Both the position numbers and the translations under genes were made by a program. A DNA stretch of 64,000 nucleotides, from assembly GCF_902705885.1 (NCBI RefSeq), contig NZ_CACSIP010000003.1:33772-97771 (forward strand), written 5' to 3'. The number at the start of each line of letters is the position of its first letter. Position 1 is the first letter of the stretch. The notes under the pieces were generated by a model. It was not told where the DNA came from and made no database searches. It saw nothing but the letters and a program-made list of their open reading frames with translations. Below, in pieces: positions 53,231 to 63,007 of the stretch. This DNA is from Mycolicibacterium austroafricanum (GTDB lineage: Bacteria; Actinomycetota; Actinomycetes; Mycobacteriales; Mycobacteriaceae).

Positions 53231-53589
53231 CTGCGCTGACGTCGACGCGGACCTATGCGGTGCTGGCCGCCGTTCAGGCCGGCGACGCCGTGGCGTGCGC
53301 CGTGCCGATCGCACCGATCGAGAAAGCGTTCGACGACGTCGGTCTGGCGCCGGAGCTGCGGCCGCTCATCCCGTTCGTCAAGGCCGCCGCTGCCATCGGG
53401 CTGGCATCGGTGTACCGGTTTCCGGGGTTGGCCCGCCTGACGACGTTCATGCTGACCGTGTATTTCGTGCTGGCCGTCGGTGCCCACATCAGGGCCAGGG
53501 ACTGGAGCCCGGGGATCGTGGCGGCGTCGTCGTTCCTCGCGCTCTACGCCACGATGACGGCCAAGGGCCCGAAGGTCAGCCGGCGCTGA
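53227..53589 (+). CDS. DoxX-like small membrane protein
   Basis: A 120-residue four-helix membrane protein of DoxX-like type: VLAAVQAGDAVACAVPIAPI, LIPFVKAAAAIGLASVYRF, LTTFMLTVYFVLAVGAHIRAR and IVAASSFLALYATM. It overlaps the SPFH gene start-to-stop by 4 nt and the convergent VTT gene by 14 nt. Some DoxX relatives act with redox or thiosulfate systems; here the role is unknown. Confidence 0.8.
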   Translation: MTALTSTRTYAVLAAVQAGDAVACAVPIAPIEKAFDDVGLAPELRPLIPFVKAAAAIGLASVYRFPGLARLTTFMLTVYFVLAVGAHIRARDWSPGIVAASSFLALYATMTAKGPKVSRR

Positions 53590-54319
53590 TCACCGGGGCG
53601 GGGGGCTCGACCGGCTCGTCGGGCCGGCGGCCCCGGCGGTCGGTCCGGACTTCGTAGATCAGCCCGGCGACGCCGAGGCTCGCCGTGCACAACGAGACCA
53701 CGAACAGCAGGGGACTGACGTTGCCCGTGAGGGCGTCACCAAGGATGACGACCGCCGCGGTTCCGGGGAGCAGGCCCGCCGAGGTCGCCAGTGTGTAGGG
53801 CACCGCCCGCACCGCCGACGAGCCCGCCGCATAGTTCAGCACCGAGAACGGGACGATCGGGATCATCCGGATCGACAACACCGTCGGCCAGCCTCGGTCG
53901 GCGAGCCTGCTGTTCACCGCCTCCAGGCGCGGGTGGGTCACCAGCCGGTCCAGCTGCCAGCCCACCGCCCGCACCAGCAGCAGCGCGATGACTGCGCTGA
54001 CGGTGCTGGCCAGCACCGCCAACGGCACCCCCAGATACGGACCGAAGAGCAGACCCGCTGCCAGCGTGAAGACGGTGCGCGGGAACGGGAACACCGTGAC
54101 GATGATGTGCGCGGCCAGGAAAGCCAGCGGGAACCACGGGCCCACCGAGGTCGCCCAGTCCCGCAGTTGCACCGCGGTGGGCAGCGGTACGAGTGCCGCG
54201 ATTGCGACGAGGATCACAATCGCGGTGAGGAGGGCGGCGAACCGACGAGGAGGAAACATCCTCAGCGTGGTGAGCACCGCCGCACGAACGGTGCGCAGCG
54301 TGCTGACGACGGAGTTCAC
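53576..54319 (-). CDS. TVP38/TMEM64 (VTT/DedA-like) membrane protein
   Basis: A 247-residue polytopic protein with the VTT core: HIIVTVFPFPRTVFTLAAGLLFGPYLGVPLAVLASTVSAVIALLLVRAVGW and RMIPIVPFSVLNYAAGSS. Such proteins are thought to move or scramble lipids. GTG 54319 is preferred because a GGAAG site precedes it and the longer frame adds a low-complexity Arg/Pro stretch. Position matches Rv1491c. Divergent from mutA by about 110 bp. Confidence 0.9.
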   Translation of the reverse strand: MNSVVSTLRTVRAAVLTTLRMFPPRRFAALLTAIVILVAIAALVPLPTAVQLRDWATSVGPWFPLAFLAAHIIVTVFPFPRTVFTLAAGLLFGPYLGVPLAVLASTVSAVIALLLVRAVGWQLDRLVTHPRLEAVNSRLADRGWPTVLSIRMIPIVPFSVLNYAAGSSAVRAVPYTLATSAGLLPGTAAVVILGDALTGNVSPLLFVVSLCTASLGVAGLIYEVRTDRRGRRPDEPVEPPAPVISAG

Positions 54320-54429
54320 GTCTTCCAAGGGTACGGGGCTAGACCGGAAACCGGCGCTCGGACAGGCCCGGCGGCCGCGCACGCCGGCCGGACCGGCGCA
54401 CGCCGGCGTGACGCCCATCATTTAGCCTG

Positions 54430-56310
54430 ATGGCTGTGCAGAAACCCAGCGCCGGCACTGCCGGGGGTGTAGTGGATTCCGATCTCGACCGATGGCGGTC
54501 CGCCGTGGCGGGTGTGTTGGCCAAGTCGACTCGACGTGATCCTGCCGATCTGCCTGCCGAACCGGAGCGGCTGCTGGACTCACCGACGTACGACGGCTTC
54601 CCGATCCGGCCGCTCTACACCAGCGTCGACGAACTCGCCGAGCCGGAGCTGCCGGGCCGGTGGCCGTTTGTCCGCGGCGGTGACGCGCTGCGCGATGTGA
54701 AGTCCGGATGGAAGGTCGCGGAGGTCTTCGCCGCCGAGGGATCCACCGTGGACAACGCCAACGGCTCGCTGCTGCTCGGCCTGACCGAGGGGGTCAGCGC
54801 GCTGGTGCTGAGCGTCACCGACACCGACGGCGCGGTGCGGCCCACCGATCTGGAACGGCTGCTGAACGGGGTGTTCCTCGATCTGGTCCCGGTGGTGCTG
54901 GATGTCACCGGCGACGGTCCGGCCTATCGCGTCGCCGCCGACGCACTGGTGGGCCTGCTGGCCGATCTCGACGACGACCAGCGGTCCCGGCTGTCGGTGG
55001 ATCTCGGCGCCGACCCGCTCACCGCGCCGCTGGCCGGCCGTCCCGCACCCGGGTTCGACGACGTCATCGCGACCGCGCAGAAGGTCGCCGGCTACGACGG
55101 GCACGTGCGGGCCATCACGGTGGACGGACCGGTCTTCCACAACCTCGGCGCCAATGCGTCCTGGGAGCTCGGTGCGGCCGTCGCCGCCGGGGTGGCCTAT
55201 CTGCGCCTGCTGGTCGAGGCGGGTCTGCCCACGGCCGCAGCTCTCGGCCAGATCAGCTTCCGGTTCGCCGCCGACGACGATCAGTTCACCACCATCGCGA
55301 AACTGCGTGCCGCCCGCCAACTCTGGGCCCGGGTGGCCGATGTCGTCGGGGAGCCGCAGGCGGGCGCGGCGACCGTGCACGCCAGCACATCGCTGGCGAT
55401 GATGGCGCAGCGAGACCCCTGGGTGAACATGCTGCGCACCACGGTCGCGGCGTTCTCGGCGGGTGTCGGCGGGGCCGACACGGTTCTGGTGCACCCGTTC
55501 GACGTGGCGATCCCCGGCGGGTTTCCGGGCACCGCGCGCAGCTTCGCGCGGCGCATCGCCCGCAACACCCAGCTGTTACTGCTCGAGGAGTCCCACATCG
55601 GCCGGGTTCTCGACCCGGCGGGCGGGTCGTGGTTCGTCGAGGAGCTCACCGGCCGACTCGCCGAGCAGGCCTGGGCGCACTTCCAGGAGATCGAGGCCCG
55701 CGGCGGTTTCGCGTCGGCCGGAGAATACCTCGCCGGGCGGATCGCCGAGGTCGCCGAGCGTCGGGCCGAGGACATCGCGCGTCGGCGCACCGCGCTGACC
55801 GGCGTCAACGAGTATCCGAACCTCGCGGAAGTTCCGCTGCCGCAAGGTGATCCGCTGCCCTCGGTGCGCCGGTACGCCGCACGGTTCGAAGCGTTGCGCA
55901 ACCGCTCGGACGTCCACCTGGAGAAGGCCGGCTCCCGCCCGGCGGTGCTGCTGCTGCCGCTCGGCCCGCTCGCCGAGCACAACATCCGCACCACGTTCAT
56001 CTCGAACCTGCTGGCCTCCGGGGGAATCGAGGCGGTCAACCCCGGACCGTTGGAGGCCGCCGGTGTCGGCGAGGCCGTCGCCGAACTCGACGGCGCCGAG
56101 ATCGCTGTCGTCTGCGGCACCGATTCCCGTTACGCGAACGAGGCTTCGGCCGTGGTCGACGCCGCGCGGCAGGCCGGTGTGCGCCACATCCTGCTGGCTG
56201 GGCCGGAGAAGGCGGTCGCGGAAGCCGACTCGAAACCCGACGGTTACCTGACCGCGAAGATCGATGCGGTCGAGGTGTTGTCGGACCTGCTGACCCGATT
56301 GGGGGCGTGA
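54430..56310 (+). CDS. mutA: methylmalonyl-CoA mutase small subunit MutA
   Basis: A 626-residue beta subunit of the B12-dependent mutase interconverting methylmalonyl-CoA and succinyl-CoA in propionate metabolism. It resembles MutB over the barrel ([80 protein letters not shown]). It lacks the DxHxxG cobalamin motif in its C-terminal domain, as expected of the non-catalytic subunit. One base separates it from mutB. Confidence 0.96.
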   Translation: MAVQKPSAGTAGGVVDSDLDRWRSAVAGVLAKSTRRDPADLPAEPERLLDSPTYDGFPIRPLYTSVDELAEPELPGRWPFVRGGDALRDVKSGWKVAEVFAAEGSTVDNANGSLLLGLTEGVSALVLSVTDTDGAVRPTDLERLLNGVFLDLVPVVLDVTGDGPAYRVAADALVGLLADLDDDQRSRLSVDLGADPLTAPLAGRPAPGFDDVIATAQKVAGYDGHVRAITVDGPVFHNLGANASWELGAAVAAGVAYLRLLVEAGLPTAAALGQISFRFAADDDQFTTIAKLRAARQLWARVADVVGEPQAGAATVHASTSLAMMAQRDPWVNMLRTTVAAFSAGVGGADTVLVHPFDVAIPGGFPGTARSFARRIARNTQLLLLEESHIGRVLDPAGGSWFVEELTGRLAEQAWAHFQEIEARGGFASAGEYLAGRIAEVAERRAEDIARRRTALTGVNEYPNLAEVPLPQGDPLPSVRRYAARFEALRNRSDVHLEKAGSRPAVLLLPLGPLAEHNIRTTFISNLLASGGIEAVNPGPLEAAGVGEAVAELDGAEIAVVCGTDSRYANEASAVVDAARQAGVRHILLAGPEKAVAEADSKPDGYLTAKIDAVEVLSDLLTRLGA

Positions 56311-56311
56311 C

Positions 56312-58564
<2,253 letters not shown>

Positions 58565-59560
58565 ATGAGCCCATCTGCCGGTGAGCTGGCCGCGGCGGTC
58601 CGCGACGGTGACCGCTCGGCGTTGGCCCGGGCGATCACCCTGGTCGAGTCCACCCGCGCCGATCACCGCCAGCAGGCTCAGGAGCTGCTGCTGGAGCTGA
58701 TGCCGCAAGCGGGCAGCGCCGTGCATGTCGGCATCACCGGGGTCCCCGGGGTCGGCAAGTCGACCTGTATCGAGGCGCTCGGGATGTACCTGATCGAGCA
58801 GGGGCACCGGGTCGCGGTCCTGGCCGTGGACCCGTCGTCCACCCGCACCGGCGGCTCGATCCTGGGGGACAAGACCCGGATGGCGCGCCTGGCGGTACAC
58901 GACGACGCCTACATCCGGCCTTCGCCGACATCGGGGACACTCGGTGGTGTCGCCAAGGCGACCCGCGAGACGATCGTGTTGCTGGAGGCTGCGGGCTACG
59001 ACGTCATCCTGGTCGAGACGGTCGGCGTGGGCCAGTCCGAGGTGACGGTTGCCAACATGGTGGACACTTTCGTGTTCCTCACGCTGGCCCGCACGGGCGA
59101 CCAACTGCAGGGGATCAAGAAAGGCGTGCTCGAACTCGCCGACATCGTGGTGGTCAACAAGGCCGATGGTGAACACGCGGTGGAGGCCAAGGCCGCCGCC
59201 CGGGAACTGGCCGGCGCCATTCGCCTGATCTATCCCCGGGAAACCCTATGGCGCCCACCGGTTCTGACACTGAGCGCGTTGCACGGCACCGGCCTGACCG
59301 AGCTCTGGGACACCGTGCTCAAGCACCGCGAGGTGCTCACCGAGGCAGGGGAATTCGACGCCCGGCGGCGTCAACAGCAGGTGGATTGGACCTGGTCGAT
59401 GGTGCGCGACTCGGTGCTGGACCGGGTGCTCTCGAGCCCCGGGGTGCGGCGGATCCGCGCCGATGTGGAGCGCCAGGTCCGCGACGGCGAGCTGACTCCA
59501 GCGCTTGCTGCGCAGCAGATCATCGACGCTGCCGAGCAGCCACCGGCCCCCCGGATTTAA
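58565..59560 (+). CDS. meaB: methylmalonyl-CoA mutase-associated GTPase MeaB
   Basis: A 331-residue G3E-family GTPase that loads and protects the cobalamin cofactor of MutAB. P-loop GVPGVGKST at about 59-67, the switch segment VDPSSTRTGGSILGDKTRM, VETVGVGQSE, and base-recognition NKADG. The C-terminal dimerisation arm is present. It is immediately adjacent to mutB, so the three genes form one operon. Confidence 0.96.
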   Translation: MSPSAGELAAAVRDGDRSALARAITLVESTRADHRQQAQELLLELMPQAGSAVHVGITGVPGVGKSTCIEALGMYLIEQGHRVAVLAVDPSSTRTGGSILGDKTRMARLAVHDDAYIRPSPTSGTLGGVAKATRETIVLLEAAGYDVILVETVGVGQSEVTVANMVDTFVFLTLARTGDQLQGIKKGVLELADIVVVNKADGEHAVEAKAAARELAGAIRLIYPRETLWRPPVLTLSALHGTGLTELWDTVLKHREVLTEAGEFDARRRQQQVDWTWSMVRDSVLDRVLSSPGVRRIRADVERQVRDGELTPALAAQQIIDAAEQPPAPRI

Positions 59561-59599
59561 CGAATCGATAACTCCTGGGTTCTTTGCCGCGCAGCGGAG

Positions 59600-59605
59600 T
59601 AAATT
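59600..59605 (+). promoter_or_regulatory. -10 element for a leaderless lipL transcript
   Basis: TAAATT lies 7 nt before the lipL GTG, in the 52-bp gap after meaB. Confidence 0.5.
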
Positions 59606-59612
59606 CAATATT

Positions 59613-60908
59613 GTGACGGGCGTCAACAGCCGGGAGCGCAGCGCGGCGTTCCCCGAAGGGTCCGACGGCGCTGCCCTGCCGCATGGTGTCCAGGGCGCGG
59701 CGGACCCGAATTTCGGCTGTGCGGTGCGCGCGTTCTCACAGTTGTTCCCGTGGCGGCGCTTCGGCGGCGGAGCGTTGGCCGTCTACCTCGACGGGGAGCC
59801 GGTCGTCGACGTGTGGACCGGCTGGTCCGACCGCCGGGGTGCCCGGCACTGGAATGCCGACACCGGGACCATGGTGTTCTCGGCGACCAAAGGGGTGGCC
59901 GCCACGGTCATCCACCGACTGGCCGACCGCGGCCTCATCGACTACGACGCGCCCGTCGCCGAATACTGGCCCGAGTTCGGCGCGAACGGCAAATCGACGA
60001 TCACGGTCCGCGACGCGTTGCGGCACCGGGCAGGTCTGTCGCAGCTCAACGGAGCGGTCAAGGGTGATCTCGTCGATCATCTGCGAATGGAGGAGCGGCT
60101 GGCCGCGGCTCCGGTCAGTTGGCTGCACGGCAGGCCCGCCTACCACGCGCTGACGTTCGGCTGGTTGTTATCCGGGCTGGCGCGTGCGATCACCGGCAAG
60201 GGGATGCGCGAGCTGATGCGCACCGAGGTCGCCGCCCCTCTGAACACCGACGGGCTGCACCTCGGTCGGCCACCGGCGCACGCGCCGACGCACGCCGCGC
60301 AGATCATCGGTCCGCAGAGCGCGCTGCAGAACCCGATCTTCAACCTGGTCGCCCCCCGGTTGGCTGCGCTGCCCTTCTCCGGTGGATTCGGTGCGATGTA
60401 CTTTCCGGGAGTCAAGGCGTTCGTGCAGGGCGACATCCCGATGCTCGACAGCGAGATCCCCGCGGCGAACGGGGTGGCCACCGCCCGTGCGCTGGCCCGC
60501 ATGTACGGGGCCATCGCCAACGGCGGACGCATCGACGGAGTGCAGTTCCTGTCCAGTCAGACCGCCGCCGCACTCGTCGGCCGGCCGAGCCTGCGGCCCG
60601 ACCACACCATGGTGCTGCCGTTGGCGTTCCACCTCGGCTACCACAGCCTGCCGTTCCCGGGTGTGCTTCCCGGCTTCGGCCATGTCGGCCTCGGTGGCTC
60701 GCTGGGATGGGCCGACCCGCAGTCCGGACTGGCGTTCGGTTTTGTGCACAACCGACTGCTCACCCCTTTGGTCGTCGCGGATCAGGCCGGTTTCGTGGCG
60801 ACAGCGGCACTGCTGCGCCGGGGCGCGGCGCAGGCCCGCAAGAACGGCTACCGGCCGGTGCACGAGTTCGGGGCGCCGTTCGCCGACCTGACCCGGACCG
60901 CGGTCTGA
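59613..60908 (+). CDS. lipL: beta-lactamase-fold serine esterase LipL
   Basis: A 431-residue class C beta-lactamase-like hydrolase. The nucleophile motif S90-A-T-K93 (S-x-x-K) is in MVFSATKGVAATVIHRLADRG. A tyrosine motif follows in the HGRPAYHALTFGWLL area, and the C-terminal HVGLGGSLGWADPQSGLAFGFVHN corresponds to the third element. M. tuberculosis LipL is a cell-surface esterase with the same S-x-x-K site. GTG 59613 is chosen by the -10 at 59600. Confidence 0.93.
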   Translation: MTGVNSRERSAAFPEGSDGAALPHGVQGAADPNFGCAVRAFSQLFPWRRFGGGALAVYLDGEPVVDVWTGWSDRRGARHWNADTGTMVFSATKGVAATVIHRLADRGLIDYDAPVAEYWPEFGANGKSTITVRDALRHRAGLSQLNGAVKGDLVDHLRMEERLAAAPVSWLHGRPAYHALTFGWLLSGLARAITGKGMRELMRTEVAAPLNTDGLHLGRPPAHAPTHAAQIIGPQSALQNPIFNLVAPRLAALPFSGGFGAMYFPGVKAFVQGDIPMLDSEIPAANGVATARALARMYGAIANGGRIDGVQFLSSQTAAALVGRPSLRPDHTMVLPLAFHLGYHSLPFPGVLPGFGHVGLGGSLGWADPQSGLAFGFVHNRLLTPLVVADQAGFVATAALLRRGAAQARKNGYRPVHEFGAPFADLTRTAV

Positions 60909-60909
60909 C

Positions 60910-61644
60910 TCAACTGGTGGCGCGGGTGAACCACTTGGTTTTGATCCGCCACGAATACGCCGACGTCAGCGCGAAGCCGGCGCCGCACGCGCAGGCGAAA
61001 ATCCACACCAGGGTGCTGCCCTGGACGGTCTGCAGCGGCGTGACGAATGCGGTGATGATGCGCACCACGCAGGCCGCGATGCCCATCCCGCACGCGAAGA
61101 GGTAGACGTTGGCGATCGGCCGCGAGCGCGGATCGACACGCAGGATCAACAGCGCGCGCGAGCCGTAACAGAGCAGGTAGATCAGCATGCCGCAGAGCAG
61201 CAGCCAGTAGACGTTCAGCCAGATGTCGGTGGGTACGTCGAAGAAGTCGGGCCGGTAGATCGCCGCACCGTTGCCCAGCCAGAACGCCGCCAGCAGCAGC
61301 GGTATGCACAGCGTCGCCGGCCGTTCGACGAACTGCTTGAACCGCCGGTTCATGGCATGGTCCTGTTCGAGCCTGCCCAACGCGTTGTAGACCACGGCCG
61401 ACGCCGCGACGATGTAGGCGTCGTGGCCGAGGTAATCCTCGAGGTTCCATTTCCCGGTCAACGAGTGGAGCCAGACCCCGAGGGTTTCGGAGGCCAGCGG
61501 TGTCATCAGCAGCACCGCGATACCCTGCAGCGCGATGTTGAGGGTGGCGGCCACCTCCCAGCGGCAGGACCAGGTGACACGACGGATCCACAGGCTCCAC
61601 AGAATGCACAGGAGCGTGATCGCGATGAGTGTCGCCAAACCCAT
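60910..61644 (-). CDS. polytopic membrane protein of unknown function (MAB_1171c-like)
   Basis: A 244-residue protein of about seven membrane helices, from MGLATLIAITLLCILWSLW to STLVWIFACACGAGFAL, with a conserved-looking extracytoplasmic stretch LTGKWNLEDYLGHDAYIVAASAVVYNALGRLEQD. It resembles actinobacterial MAB_1171c-type putative transporters that are encoded next to small HTH regulators, as here (11-nt gap). No transport motif can be named. It is 1 nt from the convergent lipL stop. Function not known. Confidence 0.78.
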   Translation of the reverse strand: MGLATLIAITLLCILWSLWIRRVTWSCRWEVAATLNIALQGIAVLLMTPLASETLGVWLHSLTGKWNLEDYLGHDAYIVAASAVVYNALGRLEQDHAMNRRFKQFVERPATLCIPLLLAAFWLGNGAAIYRPDFFDVPTDIWLNVYWLLLCGMLIYLLCYGSRALLILRVDPRSRPIANVYLFACGMGIAACVVRIITAFVTPLQTVQGSTLVWIFACACGAGFALTSAYSWRIKTKWFTRATS

Positions 61645-61655
61645 TTCGGACCTGC

Positions 61656-62030
61656 TTACAGGGGAGGCGCGTCGAGGCGGGGCGTCAGCTCGGAGAGCTT
61701 CGACCGCTGCCTGACGGCTGATTTTGTCGTGGTGTCCTGCAGGGTCGCGGCCGCCGAGTGGGCGGACTCGGCGGCTCTGACGTAATTCCAGACTTCCTGG
61801 CGACTCATCAAGCCGAACTGGATCTGCAGGTCGGGATAGCTGAGGGCGAACCGGTCGGCCACTCGCCGGAGCTCCTCCGCGTTCGGGTAGTCGCTCTCCT
61901 TGATTCGCCGGTAATAGGTGCTGCTGGAGACACCGAGCGCGTCGAAGAGGTCCTTGGCGTCGATCTCTCCGTCGAGGAGGTAATCGAGCAGGGCCTTGAG
62001 CTGTCTGCCGTTCTCGTCGGTGCGTGGCAC
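61656..62030 (-). CDS. small HTH regulator coupled to the membrane protein
   Basis: A 124-residue protein with a XRE-like N-terminal HTH region (RQLKALLDYLLDGEIDAKDLFDALGVSSSTYYRRIKESDYPNAEELRRVADRF) and a C-terminal helical/polar tail. GTG 62030 (VPRTDENG) is preferred: it is the first possible start inside the family-like sequence, and TATTGT lies 6 nt upstream. It probably binds the stacked inverted repeats at 62119-62144 and controls both itself and the divergent gene. This is inferred from position. Confidence 0.8.
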   Translation of the reverse strand: MPRTDENGRQLKALLDYLLDGEIDAKDLFDALGVSSSTYYRRIKESDYPNAEELRRVADRFALSYPDLQIQFGLMSRQEVWNYVRAAESAHSAAATLQDTTTKSAVRQRSKLSELTPRLDAPPL

Positions 62031-62036
62031 CTGAAC

Positions 62037-62042
62037 ACAATA
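62037..62042 (-). promoter_or_regulatory. -10 element for the HTH regulator
   Basis: TATTGT on the minus strand, 6 nt before the GTG at 62030, consistent with a leaderless transcript. Confidence 0.45.
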
Positions 62043-62118
62043 AACCGAATTCCCGGGCAGGGGCAGCCCCTCCCGGCAAACAGATGGCAGGGCCTTAATT
62101 GACACAGCCGTCACGATT

Positions 62119-62144
62119 TTGGGAGTGGTCTCCCAATTCTGGGA
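62119..62144. promoter_or_regulatory. stacked inverted repeats between the HTH gene and the condensation-like gene
   Basis: TTGGGAG-TGGT-CTCCCAA (62119-62136) is perfect with 7-bp arms. Its right arm is shared with a second repeat TCCCA-ATTC-TGGGA (62131-62144). There are thus three alternating TGGGA-type half sites, 23 nt before the ATG at 62167. A cooperative operator is the simplest reading. Confidence 0.6.
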
Positions 62145-62166
62145 CATTCGCGCTACGGTGAGCCAC

Positions 62167-62769
62167 ATGGTCGCTCCCTACATGGCCGACGAGGTCAGGC
62201 CCTTGGTCACCACTGTTGCGGCACCTCTCGAGGTGTTCGATCGCCCAGAAGTCGCGGGAAATGCCCCGCGATTCGAAATTCTGAAAACCGCACCGACGAG
62301 CGAATTCGCCGACGAGGTCGATGGAGCCGCGGAATGGCTCGGCGTACCGGTGGCGGAGATTCTGCTCGCCGCGCTGGCCCGGGCACTGGGCCGAACCCGC
62401 GGCGAAGGTGAAGTAGCCGTCGAGGTCGCCGCTGATTCGCTTCCGGCGCCCCGCGCGGTATGGCTGATCTGTTCGGACGCCCTGCCGATGGGTCCCACGG
62501 AAATGTTGCAGGGTGCCCACACCGCACTGGCTGCGGCAGCGGGTAGGGCGGCCATCCCGTGCGAGGTCCTGCTCGATGTCGCCTCCGGTAAGCACGGCTC
62601 CGGCGGTGACCACGGCCTCGAACTGCACGTATACCGCGCCGCAGGAGCGCTGCACCTCGACTGGCATTACGACGCCACGAGATTCGACGCCTACAGCGTC
62701 GAAGAGATGGCCGAACAGTTCCCGCTCGCGTTGATCGAGATCACCTCGGACGCCGCGACGCCCCTGTGA
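62167..62769 (+). CDS. stand-alone half condensation-domain-like protein
   Basis: A 200-residue protein resembling the C-terminal half of NRPS condensation domains: VPVAEILLAALARALGRTRGEGEVAVEVA, then the closing LHLDWHYDATRFDAYSVEEMAEQFPLALIEI. The N-terminal half with the catalytic HHxxxDG motif is missing, so acyl transfer by the usual mechanism is not expected. No NRPS is nearby. GTG 62158 is an alternative start. It is divergent from the HTH/membrane pair and ends before the ileS T-box. Confidence 0.65.
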   Translation: MVAPYMADEVRPLVTTVAAPLEVFDRPEVAGNAPRFEILKTAPTSEFADEVDGAAEWLGVPVAEILLAALARALGRTRGEGEVAVEVAADSLPAPRAVWLICSDALPMGPTEMLQGAHTALAAAAGRAAIPCEVLLDVASGKHGSGGDHGLELHVYRAAGALHLDWHYDATRFDAYSVEEMAEQFPLALIEITSDAATPL

Positions 62770-62794
62770 ATCGCGGGTGATTCCGCAGGCCCGC

Positions 62795-62800
62795 TAGACT
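62795..62800 (+). promoter_or_regulatory. -10 element of the ileS T-box transcript
   Basis: TAGACT precedes the T-box leader; transcription would start near 62807, just ahead of Stem I. Confidence 0.45.
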
Positions 62801-62806
62801 GTGGGC

Positions 62807-63007
62807 CAGCAGCGTCGATCCGGCCATCACCGGGGAGCTTTCGGAAGAACAGCGTGCCGCGCTCAGTAGAACCGAACGGGTGGGCCCGTCATCGCCTCCA
62901 TTGAGCGGCGCACCCTGGGTGCGCAAGCGGGGTGGTACCGCGGCGCTCGCGCAACGGCGCGACGTCGTCCCCGTGCCTGAACGACTTGGCACAGGAGACG
63001 TACGCAC
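62807..63007 (+). ncRNA. T-box riboswitch, isoleucine, translational type
   Basis: The ileS leader has the T-box sequence TGGTACCGCG (62933-62942) and the actinobacterial Stem I element GCTTTCGGAAGAAC. The specifier ATC (Ile) lies at 62818-62820 in the GTCGATCCGG segment. Downstream, the ribosome binding site AGGAGA (62993-62998) can pair through CAGG with CCTG at 62975-62978. There is no terminator hairpin with a T-run. Uncharged tRNA-Ile should therefore open the ribosome binding site instead of blocking termination, as described for mycobacterial ileS. Confidence 0.88.
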
